This document shows positions 18,077 to 27,220 of a stretch of DNA of 64,000 nt, one piece after another. How positions within the stretch are numbered: the first letter of the stretch is position 1; the number at the start of each line of letters is the position of its first letter. The notes beneath the pieces were generated by a model. That model was not told the DNA's origin, ran no database searches, and saw only the letters and a list, made by a program, of their open reading frames with translations. Source of the stretch: an uncultured Neokomagataea sp. (lineage in GTDB: Bacteria; Pseudomonadota; Alphaproteobacteria; Acetobacterales; Acetobacteraceae); assembly GCF_946476835.1 (NCBI RefSeq), contig NZ_CAMKWA010000005.1, forward strand, positions 98,871-162,870, given 5' to 3'. Both the position numbers and the translations under genes were made by a program.

Positions 18077-19240
18077 TCAACCCAGCACAGAGAGATCCGT
18101 CAACCGCCGATGTTCCTCCATCGCAAAACGATCGGTCATTCCAGCAATATAATCGGCCACCAAACGGCGAAGTTGCTTATCATCAGCAGCCTCGGCCCGG
18201 TCCCGCCACGGATCAGGTAAGAGCCTTGGTTCATCTGTTAAGGTTTCAAAAATCTCCGCTACAGCAATCCGTGCTTTACGCGCCATGCGGTTCACGCGCC
18301 AGTGGCGATAAAGCCGTGCATATAAAAATGTCCGGATCGCTTTATTTTTTTCCCATATTTCGGGACTGAAGGCGACCACAGCTTTTGGAGCATGCCGAAT
18401 ATCATCCGCTGATTGGGGGTTTAATGCTGCCAAATTCCGGCGCGTCTGCTCCGTGAGATCTGTCGCGAGTGCATTAATCACCAAACGAACTGTCTCATGC
18501 CGCGCACGCTGCGCCTGATCTTGCTTCCCACGCCCCGTTTCACGCTCTAAAGCCCGTGATTTTTCCAACGCTTCGCCCACAATCGGCAGCTCTTCAATAT
18601 CTTCAAATGTCAAAAGCCCTGCCCGCAAACCATCATCTAAATCATGTCCATGATAGGCAATATCATCCGCGAGTGCAGCGACCTGTGCTTCAGCAGACGC
18701 AAAACTCTGCAAATCCAGATGATGAATAGCATCATACTCCGCCATATACGGCGTAGGATTCAAAACTGGCCCATTGTGCTTGGCCAACCCCTCCAACGTT
18801 TCCCACGTCAAATTCAGACCATCAAACGTATGGTACCGTGCTTCCAGTTTGGTCACGAGGCGCAAAGACTGGGTGTTATGGTCAAACCCGCCCCAATCCT
18901 GCATCACTTTCGAAAGGCCATCTTCCCCCGCATGGCCGAAAGGCGTGTGCCCCAAATCATGCGCCAACGCCAAGGCTTCCGTTAGGTCCTCATTTAACCC
19001 CAAACTCCGCGCAATAGAGCGCGCAATCTGCGCAACTTCTAAAGAATGGGTCAGGCGGGTACGGAAGAAATCACCCTCATGATTAATAAAAACCTGCGTT
19101 TTGTATTGCAGTGTCCTAAACCCAGTAGAATGCACAACCCGGTCACGGTCGCGCTGCCAAGGGGAGCGCGTTGCTCCTTCATCTTCTGCAAATAAACGCC
19201 CACGCGCGCCACGATCTTGAACAGCATAAATGGCCGGCAT
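18077..19240 (-). CDS. dgt: Deoxyguanosinetriphosphate triphosphohydrolase-like protein
   Basis: A 387-residue HD-domain phosphohydrolase that removes triphosphate from dNTPs. Metal ligands are visible in RLTHSLEVAQIARSIAR (H near 65), HDLGHTPFGHAGED (HD pair near 110) and ADDIAYHGHDLDD near 190. The N-terminal segment (RSPWQRDRDRVVHSTGFRTLQYKTQVF) is typical of the shorter type-2 Dgt proteins; length is usual for that group. It is the first gene of the minus-strand run and is divergent from erpA. Confidence 0.93.
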   Translation of the reverse strand: MPAIYAVQDRGARGRLFAEDEGATRSPWQRDRDRVVHSTGFRTLQYKTQVFINHEGDFFRTRLTHSLEVAQIARSIARSLGLNEDLTEALALAHDLGHTPFGHAGEDGLSKVMQDWGGFDHNTQSLRLVTKLEARYHTFDGLNLTWETLEGLAKHNGPVLNPTPYMAEYDAIHHLDLQSFASAEAQVAALADDIAYHGHDLDDGLRAGLLTFEDIEELPIVGEALEKSRALERETGRGKQDQAQRARHETVRLVINALATDLTEQTRRNLAALNPQSADDIRHAPKAVVAFSPEIWEKNKAIRTFLYARLYRHWRVNRMARKARIAVAEIFETLTDEPRLLPDPWRDRAEAADDKQLRRLVADYIAGMTDRFAMEEHRRLTDLSVLG

Positions 19241-19441
19241 CTTGTTTTCATCCTTGCCTTAAGCAACCCGGCTGAACCGGCTGGGTCTCTATCAGGGACA
19301 GCCCTAACTCGCCCATTTTACGCTCCATACGGCATGACGCAACTCCAGCTCTTGGTCTCTACGCATTCCATCGCCATATGGGAGTGTGCTACTCCTCAAT
19401 CCACCACACGGAACGGACCAGCCGGAACGGATATCCTCCAC

Positions 19442-19786
19442 ATGTCTGACACACCCAATTTTAGCATCTCTGCAAGCGCAGCAGCCCGTATTTGCGAAAT
19501 CATTGCTGCCCAACCAGACCCGCAGGGCCTTGCCTTACGCGTTGCCGTTTTGGCCGGTGGCTGCAACGGTTTCCAATATCAATTCAAACTCGACACCACA
19601 CAGAATGCCGATGATTATCGCCTCACCCGAGACGGGGCGACCGTTATCGTTGATGAAACCAGCCTCGACCTCCTTGAGGGTGCCGAACTCGACTTCATCG
19701 ACAAATTAATGGGAGCTCACTTTACCGTCACCAATCCCAATGCAGCATCCTCTTGTGGATGTGGCACTAGCTTTTCATTGGCATAA
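19442..19786 (+). CDS. erpA: Iron-sulfur cluster insertion protein, ErpA/HesB type
   Basis: A 114-residue A-type Fe-S carrier that hands clusters to apo-proteins. The three ligand cysteines are in place: Cys41 in GGCNGFQY and Cys105/Cys107 in SCGCGTSF. The start at 19442 gives the family's usual length; the frame stays open ~75 codons upstream but that part is not conserved in character and would overlap the dgt start region. Followed by xthA after only 5 nt, so the pair is probably one transcript, divergent from dgt. Confidence 0.93.
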   Translation: MSDTPNFSISASAAARICEIIAAQPDPQGLALRVAVLAGGCNGFQYQFKLDTTQNADDYRLTRDGATVIVDETSLDLLEGAELDFIDKLMGAHFTVTNPNAASSCGCGTSFSLA

Positions 19787-19791
19787 ATCCT

Positions 19792-20583
19792 GTGAACAAT
19801 ACCCCATTGCGCTTTGCAACTTGGAACATCAACTCCATCCGGGCACGCGCCCATCTGGTCCATGACTGGCTGGACCGCAACCCGGATTGCACCCTCCTCG
19901 CCCTCCAAGAAATTAAGTGCGAAGAGCACCAGTTCCCCACGTCATTTGCAGAGGCCGGCTTCCACGTCGCAATACTGGGGCAGAAAGCCTATAACGGCGT
20001 GGCGATCATTTCCCGCTGCCCCATCACCGTCACCATGACCGGACTCCCCGGCGTTACGGACCCTTCGTCCCGCTACATTGAGGTAGAGTGTGACGGATTC
20101 ACCCTCGGCAATCTCTACCTCCCGAACGGCAATTCCGGTGGTGAAGAAGGCTACGCACGCAAACTCGCCTTTTTTGACGGACTAACAGAGCGCGCACGCA
20201 CACTACTCAATACACAGACATGCTTCGCGTTCATCGGGGACTATAATGTCTGCCCAACCGATGAAGACCTCGCCCCCAAAGCCCTCTCCGCGGGGGATGC
20301 CCTCATCCGCCACGAAACCCGAGCAGCGTTCCGCCGCTTGCTCTGGACAGGCTTAACCGATGGCCTACGCGCTCTGTATCCAACTGGCCAGCATTATACC
20401 TTCTGGGATTATCAATCCGCTGCGTTCCAACGTAATTCCGGCCTGCGCATTGACCACGCTTTACTATCCCCCCGCGCAGCAGAACGCCTCACGAGCATCA
20501 CCATTGACCGCGATGAACGCGCTCGTGAAAAATGTTCAGACCACGTCCCTGTGATCATAGAGCTAGCCGCACGCAGCACATGA
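19792..20583 (+). CDS. xthA: Exodeoxyribonuclease III / AP endonuclease
   Basis: A 263-residue Mg-dependent exonuclease and abasic-site endonuclease of base excision repair. Active-site marks: WNINSIRAR near the start, QEIKCEE with the metal Glu near residue 40, GDYNVCPTDED near 155 and the terminal SDHVPV with catalytic Asp-His. Start is GTG, 5 nt after the erpA stop, with no clear ribosome site of its own, so translation probably depends on erpA. Two hairpins follow the stop. Confidence 0.96.
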   Translation: MNNTPLRFATWNINSIRARAHLVHDWLDRNPDCTLLALQEIKCEEHQFPTSFAEAGFHVAILGQKAYNGVAIISRCPITVTMTGLPGVTDPSSRYIEVECDGFTLGNLYLPNGNSGGEEGYARKLAFFDGLTERARTLLNTQTCFAFIGDYNVCPTDEDLAPKALSAGDALIRHETRAAFRRLLWTGLTDGLRALYPTGQHYTFWDYQSAAFQRNSGLRIDHALLSPRAAERLTSITIDRDERAREKCSDHVPVIIELAARST

Positions 20584-20589
20584 AATACA

Positions 20590-20628
20590 GCCCATGCAAA
20601 CACTTACACCGCATGGGCTACAATTTTA
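20590..20628 (+). terminator. Terminator after xthA
   Basis: GCCCATGC / GCATGGGC (20590-20597 with 20611-20618), 8-bp arms and 13-nt loop, followed within 4 nt by ATTTT. Confidence 0.7.
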
Positions 20629-20668
20629 AACAGCATAGCTCAGAATATAATCAAATAAATAAGACACT

Positions 20669-20708
20669 CTTCATTAAGAGGACATTCCTCTTAATGAAGA
20701 CTATTTTT
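20669..20708. terminator. Second, strong bidirectional terminator
   Basis: A perfect 13-bp stem CTTCATTAAGAGG / CCTCTTAATGAAG (20669-20681 with 20687-20699), 5-nt loop, then ACTATTTTT on the plus strand. It separates the erpA-xthA transcript from the convergent DUF1330 gene, whose stop codon touches it. Confidence 0.8.
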
Positions 20709-20994
20709 ATACTCCATCTACAAGCGTAACCCGATATTTCGCGCCCAGAAAACGATGCTCCCGTACTGCCCGATAGGCTTCACCATTATACCAAGATAAA
20801 GCCGCATCACGGTCTGGAAACTTCACTACCACGACCCCTTCTGGTCCTTGACCTTCAAGAGACGTCTGCTCACCATAAGCCACAAGCACCTCTAATGAGT
20901 GCCCCTCAAAGGTTTTTGCAACCAAAGCAGAATATGTATCCATATCTTTCTGGGAAATAGTCTCTTCGCGCGTAAAAATAACATAAGCTGACAT
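20707..20994 (-). CDS. DUF1330 domain-containing protein
   Basis: A 95-residue protein of the DUF1330 family, small dimeric ferredoxin-like (Dabb-type) folds of unknown function. Typical features are the MSAYVIFTREE opening, a central EGQGPEGVVVVKFPDRDAA segment and SWYNGEAYRAVREHR near the end. Length matches the family. It is a single gene, convergent with xthA, and its upstream region carries two palindromes. Confidence 0.85.
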   Translation of the reverse strand: MSAYVIFTREETISQKDMDTYSALVAKTFEGHSLEVLVAYGEQTSLEGQGPEGVVVVKFPDRDAALSWYNGEAYRAVREHRFLGAKYRVTLVDGV

Positions 20995-21024
20995 CTACTT
21001 TCTCCGGATAGTTCCGAAGAAAAG

Positions 21025-21068
21025 TATATAAATTTTATTTATATATTCCATTCAACATTCAGTGAATG
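21025..21068. repeat. Two adjacent palindromes in the DUF1330/AIM24 divergent region
   Basis: TATATAAA / TTTATATA (21025-21032 with 21038-21045, 5-nt spacer) and CATTCA-G-TGAATG (21056-21068). They lie 31-74 nt upstream of the DUF1330 start and ~145 nt before the AIM24 gene. The first may include the DUF1330 -10 region; the second has the size of an operator half-site pair. No regulator gene is adjacent. Confidence 0.45.
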
Positions 21069-21211
21069 AAACAATCGCCTTCATACAAAATCACATGGAA
21101 CATTCGATCAGAAATATACTCATAATCCACGATCAATATGACAAAACTCACTTCCCTATTACGAGAACGGTATGCAACCAATAGTTCTACGCAGAACAAT
21201 GGAAAACTACT

Positions 21212-21970
21212 ATGCAAAGCAAGATAGAGGGCACAACCCTTCCCGTTCTCAGTATCCGGCTTGACCCTGGCGAGCGCCTGTTTGCAGAAACTGGTGAACT
21301 CTCATGGAAAACCCCCAATATTTCTTTGCGCACCACCACATCCGGCGCCGGGAATAGCGGTTTTTTCGGAGCAATCTCTCGCGCCATAGCCGGAGGGGGC
21401 TTATTCATGACCGAGTTTTTCTCCGAAGGTGGCCCCGGCATGGTATCTTTCGCAGCAAAAATTCCAGGCCAGATTGTGGAACATACCGTCGATAGTACAA
21501 CCAGCTATATGGTCCATCGCCACGGCTACATGGCCAGCACAGATGGCGTCACACTGGACCTCGGCTTTCAACGCAAATTAGGTGCTGGCATTTTCGGCGG
21601 TGACGGCTTCCGCCTCCAACGCATTTCTGGCTATGGCCAATTCTGGACTATGCTCGGTGGAGAAATCATCCCCGTTGACCTCGGCCCCGGCGAGCAGTTG
21701 GATGTCCACCCAGGGCATGTCGGCATGTTTGAAGAGTGCGTGAACTTTGATATCACCATGCTCCCCGGCATTCGCAACAAACTCTTTGGTGGAGACGGCT
21801 TCTTCATGGCACGCCTCACCGGACCGGGCCGCGTATGGCTACAAACGCTCACGATGCCCAACCTCGCCCATGCTCTTGCCCCCTATATGGGCGCAGAAAG
21901 CGCAACGGACGCCGCCGAAGCTGGTGGTGTTGTCGGTGCAGCGTCCCTCATCGGACGCATGTTCGAATAA
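21212..21970 (+). CDS. AIM24/TIGR00266-family protein
   Basis: A 252-residue soluble beta-rich protein of the AIM24 family (TIGR00266), trimeric jelly-roll-like proteins of unknown function. Family features: an early LDPGERLFAETGELSWK, the glycine-rich SGAGNSGFFGAISRAIAGGGLFMTEFF near residues 44-70, and the repeated GGDGFRLQRISGYGQFW / GGDGFFMARLTGPGRVWLQ segments. No signal peptide. Single gene; its end faces the aspS terminator. Confidence 0.88.
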   Translation: MQSKIEGTTLPVLSIRLDPGERLFAETGELSWKTPNISLRTTTSGAGNSGFFGAISRAIAGGGLFMTEFFSEGGPGMVSFAAKIPGQIVEHTVDSTTSYMVHRHGYMASTDGVTLDLGFQRKLGAGIFGGDGFRLQRISGYGQFWTMLGGEIIPVDLGPGEQLDVHPGHVGMFEECVNFDITMLPGIRNKLFGGDGFFMARLTGPGRVWLQTLTMPNLAHALAPYMGAESATDAAEAGGVVGAASLIGRMFE

Positions 21971-21980
21971 CTCTCACAAC

Positions 21981-22011
21981 AAAAAAGCGCGGCTCCACTC
22001 GGAACCGCGCT
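21981..22011 (-). terminator. Terminator after aspS
   Basis: Arms AGCGCGGCTCC and GGAACCGCGCT (21986-21996 with 22001-22011) form an 11-bp stem with one wobble and a 4-nt loop. On the minus strand it runs straight into TTTTT. It may also stop the convergent AIM24 transcript. Confidence 0.85.
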
Positions 22012-22035
22012 CTCCCAAAAACCATTAAGCCAAAC

Positions 22036-23832
22036 TTACTTAGACAGAGCAGGCTTCGGCTTTGGCAGATCCAAAGCAAGATGCAGCTCTTTCAAACGCG
22101 CAGGTTCAACCGGCGCCGGCGCTTCCATCATCAGGTCCTCACCGCTTTGATTCAGTGGGAACAAGATCACTTCACGGATGTTCGGCTCATCAGCCAACAA
22201 CATCACAATACGATCCACACCCGGCGCAGCACCACCATGCGGCGGCGCACCATAGCGGAACGCGTTCAACATACCGCCAAAACGCTCTTCCACCACTTCT
22301 GGGCCATAACCTGCGATTTCAAACGCACGCAGCATGACTTCCGGCAAGTGGTTACGAATAGCACCAGAAGACAATTCCACACCGTTACACACGATATCAT
22401 ACTGATATGCGTTGATCGTCAGCGGATCCTGCGTGTTCAACGCCTCAAGGCCACCTTGTGGCATTGAGAACGGGTTATGTGAGAAATCGACCTTACCCGT
22501 TTCTTCGTTCAACTCGAACATTGGGAAGTCCACAACCCAGCAGAAGCGGAACGCATTCTTCTCAATGAGGTCAAGTTCAGTCGCAATCTTGGTGCGCACA
22601 ACACCAGAGAACTTCGCAACCTCATCGCCCTTACCCGCAGCAAAGAAGACTGCATCACCAGCCTTCAGGCCACAAATCTCACGGATCTTCTCAAGACGAT
22701 CTGCCTCAAGGTTTTTAGCAATCGGGCCCTTGCCACCATTCTCTTCGAAGATGATATAACCCAAACCACCCGCACCGTTTTCACGCGCCCATGAATTCAG
22801 CTTATCAAAGAACCCACGCGGACGATCACCCGCACCCGGTGCCGGGATCGCACGGATTTGTCCACCAGAAGCCGCAATCTTTGCAAACAAACCAAAGCCA
22901 GACTCAGCAAAAGCTTCAGTTACATCTTTCAAGATAAGCGGGTTACGCAGGTCAGGCTTATCAGAGCCATAATCACGCATTGCATCTTTGTACGGAATAC
23001 GTGGGAACGCACCGTCTGTAATCTTCCAACCTTCCGGCGTGAACTCTTCAAACAGCCCAGCCAGAACTGGCTCTAACACGCCAAACACATCTTCCTGCGT
23101 GGCAAAAGCCATCTCGAAGTCAAGCTGATAGAACTCGCCAGGGCTACGATCCGCACGAGATGCTTCATCGCGGAAACAAGGCGCAATCTGGAAGTAACGG
23201 TCAAAACCCGCCACCATCGCTAACTGCTTAAACTGCTGCGGCGCTTGCGGCAACGCATAGAACTTACCCGGATGCAAACGCGCAGGCACCAAGAAATCAC
23301 GCGCACCTTCAGGTGAGGATGCCGTCAAAATAGGCGTCTGGAACTCTGTAAAGCCCTGCTCGTTCATGCGCTGACGCATGCTCGCAATGACCTTACTACG
23401 CAGCATAATGTTGCGGTGCATCTTCTCACGACGCAGGTCCACATAACGATACTTCAGGCGCATTTCTTCAGGATAGTTTTCCTGACCAGCCACCTGAAAC
23501 GGCAGCACAGCAGCGCTTGAGCGCACTTCAATACCCTCTGCGCGCACTTCGATCTCACCCGTCGGCAGATGTTCGTTACGCTGACCATCTTCACGAAGTA
23601 CGACCTTACCGGTCACCGTAATCACGCTTTCAACGCGCAAACGCTCAACTTTTTCCAGCAGTTCCGGGCCCGATGGCACCACAATCTGCGTCATACCAAA
23701 GTGGTCACGCAGATCGATAAACAACAACCCACCATGGTCACGCTTACTGTGAATCCAACCGGAAAGGCGGACCGTCTGTCCCGCATCTGCGGCTTTTAGG
23801 GCACTGCAATCATGAGTACGATAGGGATGCAT
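22036..23832 (-). CDS. aspS: Aspartyl-tRNA synthetase
   Basis: A 598-residue class II synthetase. Order of domains: N-terminal OB-fold anticodon domain ([23 protein letters not shown]), class II core with motif 2 ([23 protein letters not shown]), the bacterial GAD insert (~300-420) and motif 3 ([14 protein letters not shown]). Alphaproteobacterial enzymes of this type are usually non-discriminating and also make Asp-tRNA-Asn; that is family knowledge, not shown here. ATG at 23832 chosen because GAGG lies 6 nt upstream. Confidence 0.96.
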   Translation of the reverse strand: MHPYRTHDCSALKAADAGQTVRLSGWIHSKRDHGGLLFIDLRDHFGMTQIVVPSGPELLEKVERLRVESVITVTGKVVLREDGQRNEHLPTGEIEVRAEGIEVRSSAAVLPFQVAGQENYPEEMRLKYRYVDLRREKMHRNIMLRSKVIASMRQRMNEQGFTEFQTPILTASSPEGARDFLVPARLHPGKFYALPQAPQQFKQLAMVAGFDRYFQIAPCFRDEASRADRSPGEFYQLDFEMAFATQEDVFGVLEPVLAGLFEEFTPEGWKITDGAFPRIPYKDAMRDYGSDKPDLRNPLILKDVTEAFAESGFGLFAKIAASGGQIRAIPAPGAGDRPRGFFDKLNSWARENGAGGLGYIIFEENGGKGPIAKNLEADRLEKIREICGLKAGDAVFFAAGKGDEVAKFSGVVRTKIATELDLIEKNAFRFCWVVDFPMFELNEETGKVDFSHNPFSMPQGGLEALNTQDPLTINAYQYDIVCNGVELSSGAIRNHLPEVMLRAFEIAGYGPEVVEERFGGMLNAFRYGAPPHGGAAPGVDRIVMLLADEPNIREVILFPLNQSGEDLMMEAPAPVEPARLKELHLALDLPKPKPALSK

Positions 23833-23983
23833 GACAGACCTCACTCGACTTTACTGGCAACGACCGACACACGTCGGAACAAAACAATTGGGCGCAGGAA
23901 GCCGGGTAGTGCCTCCAATGTCAAGCACAGGAGCGCATTGAAACGCGTATACCACCCGTTTCTCTTCCAAACGTCGTATAATT

Positions 23984-25522
23984 TCACACCTCTTCGTGCA
24001 AAAATGCCTCAAAATCAACTGCTGCCCGGGCCAACTCTGCCGCATGCCCGGCACCTGCCATCGCTACCGCTTTACCGCCTTGCGTGTAGGTAGCCAAGAA
24101 GTGGAAACCGCGAATATCCCCCTTCAAGCGCACGGCATCAAACGTTTCACCCCACCCAAGAACTTCAATTTTCTTGCCAAATTGCTGTGTCCAAAACCAC
24201 GGCATCGGTAAACGTCCCGTTTTTCCCATTATAGAGAGTGCTGCTTGCCGCCCTTGCGCTTGTGCATGTCGCCAGTGCTCAATCCGGTACGTTTTTTCTC
24301 CATACCGCGTGGCCGAAACATCCCCCGCAGCATACACCCCTGACGCTGCCTGCATTCGCTCATCAACGATAATCGCACCTTCAGTATCTCGTTCCAGCCC
24401 CACAACAGCGTCAGAAGCCGGGACAACCCCCGCGCCAAAAAGAATGAAGGCCGCAGGAAGGCGCATACCATCACTCAACTCAACACCCTCAGCGCGCTGC
24501 TCACCATAAATCTTTACCACATGTGCATCGGACACAAACGCCACGCCATTTTCTTCATGCAACTGACGCAACCGGGTGCCAATCTCACGCCCCAAATGCC
24601 GCTCCAACGGGACGTTTGTCGGCGTAATAATCGTGACCCCAACCCCACGCTGACGCAATAAAGACGCCACCTCAAGGCCAACAAAACCGGCCCCAATAAT
24701 CGTCACGGCATGATCATCTTTCACACACGCAGCAATAACTTCCGCATCATGCTCACGATGCAAGGCAAAGACACCCTCCAGCGTATCCCCCGGAATACTC
24801 AAAGGCCGCGGCATGGATCCGGTCGCAATCAGGACATGATCCCCAAATAGTTCAATATCGTTCGTTAATGTTGCCATCTTACTGGACGGATCAAACGAGC
24901 GTAAACGCGCATGTACGACGTTAATCTCATGCGCCTGATAGTAATCTTCGTCACGCAAAGCAGGTGCACGCGCGGAAGAGCCATCTCCCAGAAGAACCGT
25001 TTTGCTCAACGCTGTCCGGTCATACGGTAAATCTTTTTCTTCCGTGACCATTGTAATGGTCCCGGCGAACCCTTCTTGCCGTAGCGTTACTGCTGCTGTC
25101 ACACCTGCAGCACCCGCCCCTAAAATCAGAACATGTTCATCGCTCTGCTTTGCATCCGGCACGGCACGTTCTTGCGGCGTCGTCCCCACCCATACGCGCC
25201 CATCACGTAATTCAACAGGGAACGACTTCAAAGGATCCAGAGCAACAGGCTCCTTCAGCGCACCATCCACCACAGCAAAAACAGCTTTGTGCCAAGGGCA
25301 AACCACAACCCCCTCACCTTCTGCCGTATGGCAAAAAGCTCCTTGCTCCATCGGGGCATCTTTATGAGGGCAGCGCCCCTCTAGCGCATAAACAACATCA
25401 CCATCACGCACCAATACCACGCTCTGCCCGGCCACTGAAAACGGGCGGATTATGCCATTGCCCAACGCATCAAATGCCACAACATCATGAAACTTTGGGG
25501 CACTAACCTCAGAACCTGACAT
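23984..25522 (-). CDS. Rieske-type FAD-dependent pyridine nucleotide-disulfide oxidoreductase (AIFM3-like)
   Basis: A 512-residue fusion. Residues ~8-115 are a Rieske [2Fe-2S] domain with ligands Cys51-x-His53 and Cys75-xx-His78 (CPH, CPWH). Residues ~128-430 are a two-dinucleotide-fold reductase: FAD site LGAGAAG at 134-140, NAD site IIGAGFVG at ~275-282, and a second FAD segment VYAAGDV near 390. The remainder is the C-terminal dimerisation domain. This layout resembles vertebrate AIFM3 and bacterial ferredoxin reductase-like proteins; it would pass electrons between NAD(P)H and the Rieske centre or an external acceptor. GGAGG lies 9 nt before the ATG at 25522. Stands alone; 150 nt from aspS. 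Confidence 0.9.
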   Translation of the reverse strand: MSGSEVSAPKFHDVVAFDALGNGIIRPFSVAGQSVVLVRDGDVVYALEGRCPHKDAPMEQGAFCHTAEGEGVVVCPWHKAVFAVVDGALKEPVALDPLKSFPVELRDGRVWVGTTPQERAVPDAKQSDEHVLILGAGAAGVTAAVTLRQEGFAGTITMVTEEKDLPYDRTALSKTVLLGDGSSARAPALRDEDYYQAHEINVVHARLRSFDPSSKMATLTNDIELFGDHVLIATGSMPRPLSIPGDTLEGVFALHREHDAEVIAACVKDDHAVTIIGAGFVGLEVASLLRQRGVGVTIITPTNVPLERHLGREIGTRLRQLHEENGVAFVSDAHVVKIYGEQRAEGVELSDGMRLPAAFILFGAGVVPASDAVVGLERDTEGAIIVDERMQAASGVYAAGDVSATRYGEKTYRIEHWRHAQAQGRQAALSIMGKTGRLPMPWFWTQQFGKKIEVLGWGETFDAVRLKGDIRGFHFLATYTQGGKAVAMAGAGHAAELARAAVDFEAFLHEEV

Positions 25523-25592
25523 GCGTGGCGACCTCCAATACACAAGCAATGAACACTCAATCAACGCGATATATCGGCCATGAGTTGAACAT

Positions 25593-25624
25593 AAAAAAAG
25601 CCGCCCAGTTAAAAACTGAACGGC
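25593..25624 (-). terminator. Terminator after the DUF2076 gene
   Basis: On the minus strand an 11-bp stem with two G-U pairs (25624-25614 with 25610-25600) is followed by seven T residues. Located 22 nt after the DUF2076 stop. Confidence 0.85.
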
Positions 25625-25646
25625 CTCAAAACATTAAGCAGAACGA

Positions 25647-26402
25647 TTAAAAACTATCGTCAAAATCATTTCCACCAAAACCACCACCGCCGAAATCGGA
25701 ATCCGAGAAGCCACCACCGGCATCTGTCCCTGACCCAGCGAACGGATCTTGCCCTGCATCACCATAATTGTTGTTGATGATGGTTTCACCACCACCGAAG
25801 CCACCATCTTGGCCCCAGCCACCGTCATGGTGATGCTCGCTGAACAAGCCTTCCAGTGCATCGGCAGCCATCATACCACCCGCAACGCCAGCCGCCGTCG
25901 TCAACGCAGACCCTAAAAAGCCAGAACCGCCACGCTGAAACATGCCCTGCTGATAGCCAGGTGGGTAACCATATTGCGGCTGAGGTGGCATCTGTGGCGC
26001 TTGCGCCCCCCACCCTGGTGGTGGTGCAGAAGCCTGTTGCTGGCGCGCACCACCGCTAAACAGACCACCAAAAAGCCCACCACCCGCATTGCCACGCTGC
26101 TGCTGTGCCTGAGCGAGTTGCGACTGAGCCTGCTGCAGTTGAAACTCCAACTGCCGAATACGGTTTTGCGCCTGCGCCAAAGCCGCCTCTTGCACCACAG
26201 CCATCTGCGTCACACGGTAGCGTGCTTCTGGATAACGCTGGAAATTATCGGCGATAAACCGATCAGCTTCTGGATCCACTGGCGGCAATGCTGGCGCCTG
26301 CTGCTGGCCAAAAGAGCCAAAAGCACCACCTTGCTGCGCCTGCGCCCCACCGCCGACACGCGCGACAAAGCGGGAAATTAGCTCGCGTTCTTCGTTGTTC
26401 AT
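25647..26402 (-). CDS. DUF2076 domain-containing protein
   Basis: A 251-residue protein of the DUF2076 family, often annotated as periplasmic ligand-binding sensor although no signal peptide is visible here. The N-terminal ~105 residues are conserved-type helix (NNEERELISRFVARV) and a Gln/Ala coiled coil (EAALAQAQNRIRQLEFQLQQAQ). The rest is low complexity: Gly/Gln/Pro stretches, a glycine-rich hydrophobic patch (SGFLGSALTTAAGVAGGMMAADALEG) and an acidic Gly/Asp/Phe tail. Such tails suggest aggregation-prone or membrane-associated behaviour. Single gene with its own terminator. Confidence 0.85.
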   Translation of the reverse strand: MNNEERELISRFVARVGGGAQAQQGGAFGSFGQQQAPALPPVDPEADRFIADNFQRYPEARYRVTQMAVVQEAALAQAQNRIRQLEFQLQQAQSQLAQAQQQRGNAGGGLFGGLFSGGARQQQASAPPPGWGAQAPQMPPQPQYGYPPGYQQGMFQRGGSGFLGSALTTAAGVAGGMMAADALEGLFSEHHHDGGWGQDGGFGGGETIINNNYGDAGQDPFAGSGTDAGGGFSDSDFGGGGFGGNDFDDSF

Positions 26403-26700
26403 CGTCTCAGCCCTTCCAGACGAGAAATCGTTATACCCCGAAAATATGATGCACTCCTGGCCTTACGGCAAGGCCTCAAAGCCAGCCTCCACACCATCAA
26501 ATATAAATACAATATCGATACAGTAAATAAAGGACCAAAAAAGTCCACTATCCTCTTAACTATCCAAAATATGAATTTAATTTTTAAAAAATGAAAACAT
26601 AAACTTTACAAAATCATCAAAAATCTTTTTAAAAACCAGTAAATCTCTAAAAACAGGATATAAAGCGCTGTTTTCGCCCCTACCACCATCATTCAGAGGA
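26403..26700. other. AT-rich intergenic stretch, no gene
   Basis: About 300 bp without a plausible gene. It holds a short hairpin CGTCT/AGACG near 26401-26420, a GGAC/GTCC hairpin near 26530, long A/T runs from 26565 to 26660, and a TATAAA at about 26660 that could serve as -10 for the copper genes. No recognised riboswitch or RNA. Confidence 0.5.
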
Positions 26701-26742
26701 CTGATAACCGCCTTACTGCGGCCCTTCATACTCATCTGTATT

Positions 26743-27102
26743 GTGGTCGGCCTGAGCGGACAACTGACACTTCAAAGTCAAGCGCTCCCCGATGAAGCCC
26801 CTCGCATCACCCTTGAGCGCCTAACAGGCCTCCACATCGGCCCTTCTGCACACAGCATGGACGCCCATTGCGCCACCATGATGCGGATGCCCTCAAAGAA
26901 CCGGGATAAAAATCAGAGCCCATCGTGCCCGCTCTGCCCCTTACTACACCTCCCAATCGTTATCCTTGGGCTCGCCATTATCGCGCTCTTAATAGCGCGC
27001 CTACGCACAACCACACGCTACAACCTTTCCCCTCTCCCCCCTATTTTGGCCCAGCGGGCAGCGTTTTTACCCCCGCCAACCGGACCTCCGACTTTAGCCT
27101 GA
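26743..27102 (+). CDS. DUF2946-like small membrane/periplasmic protein
   Basis: About 119 residues from the first canonical start (GTG). The protein has a His/Met/Cys-rich centre (HSMDAHCATMMRM), a CPLC pair and a transmembrane helix (LHLPIVILGLAIIALLIA), as in DUF2946 proteins often coded next to TonB-dependent copper receptors. The frame stays open upstream and encodes another hydrophobic helix (LRPFILICIVVGLSG) that the GTG start cuts. An AGAGGA lies at 26695-26700 followed by in-frame CTG codons at 26701 and 26716 but no ATG/GTG/TTG, so the true start may be non-canonical. It precedes the copper receptor by 118 nt in the same direction. A role in copper handling is inferred. Confidence 0.65.
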   Translation: MVGLSGQLTLQSQALPDEAPRITLERLTGLHIGPSAHSMDAHCATMMRMPSKNRDKNQSPSCPLCPLLHLPIVILGLAIIALLIARLRTTTRYNLSPLPPILAQRAAFLPPPTGPPTLA

Positions 27103-27220
27103 AACCCTTTTTATCAATGCTTTAGATACGCCCGAGGCCCGTTCCCTACCAAAAGGGAGACGGCCGACTCTACGCGCATCTATCGCCATCGACCGTGTTT
27201 CATCGAAGGCTACCCTACAT

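Noticed and set aside
19217..19441. N-terminal extension of ErpA by ~75 residues
   Set aside because: Upstream frame overlaps the dgt start and lacks family similarity; the 114-residue form has the normal A-type carrier length.
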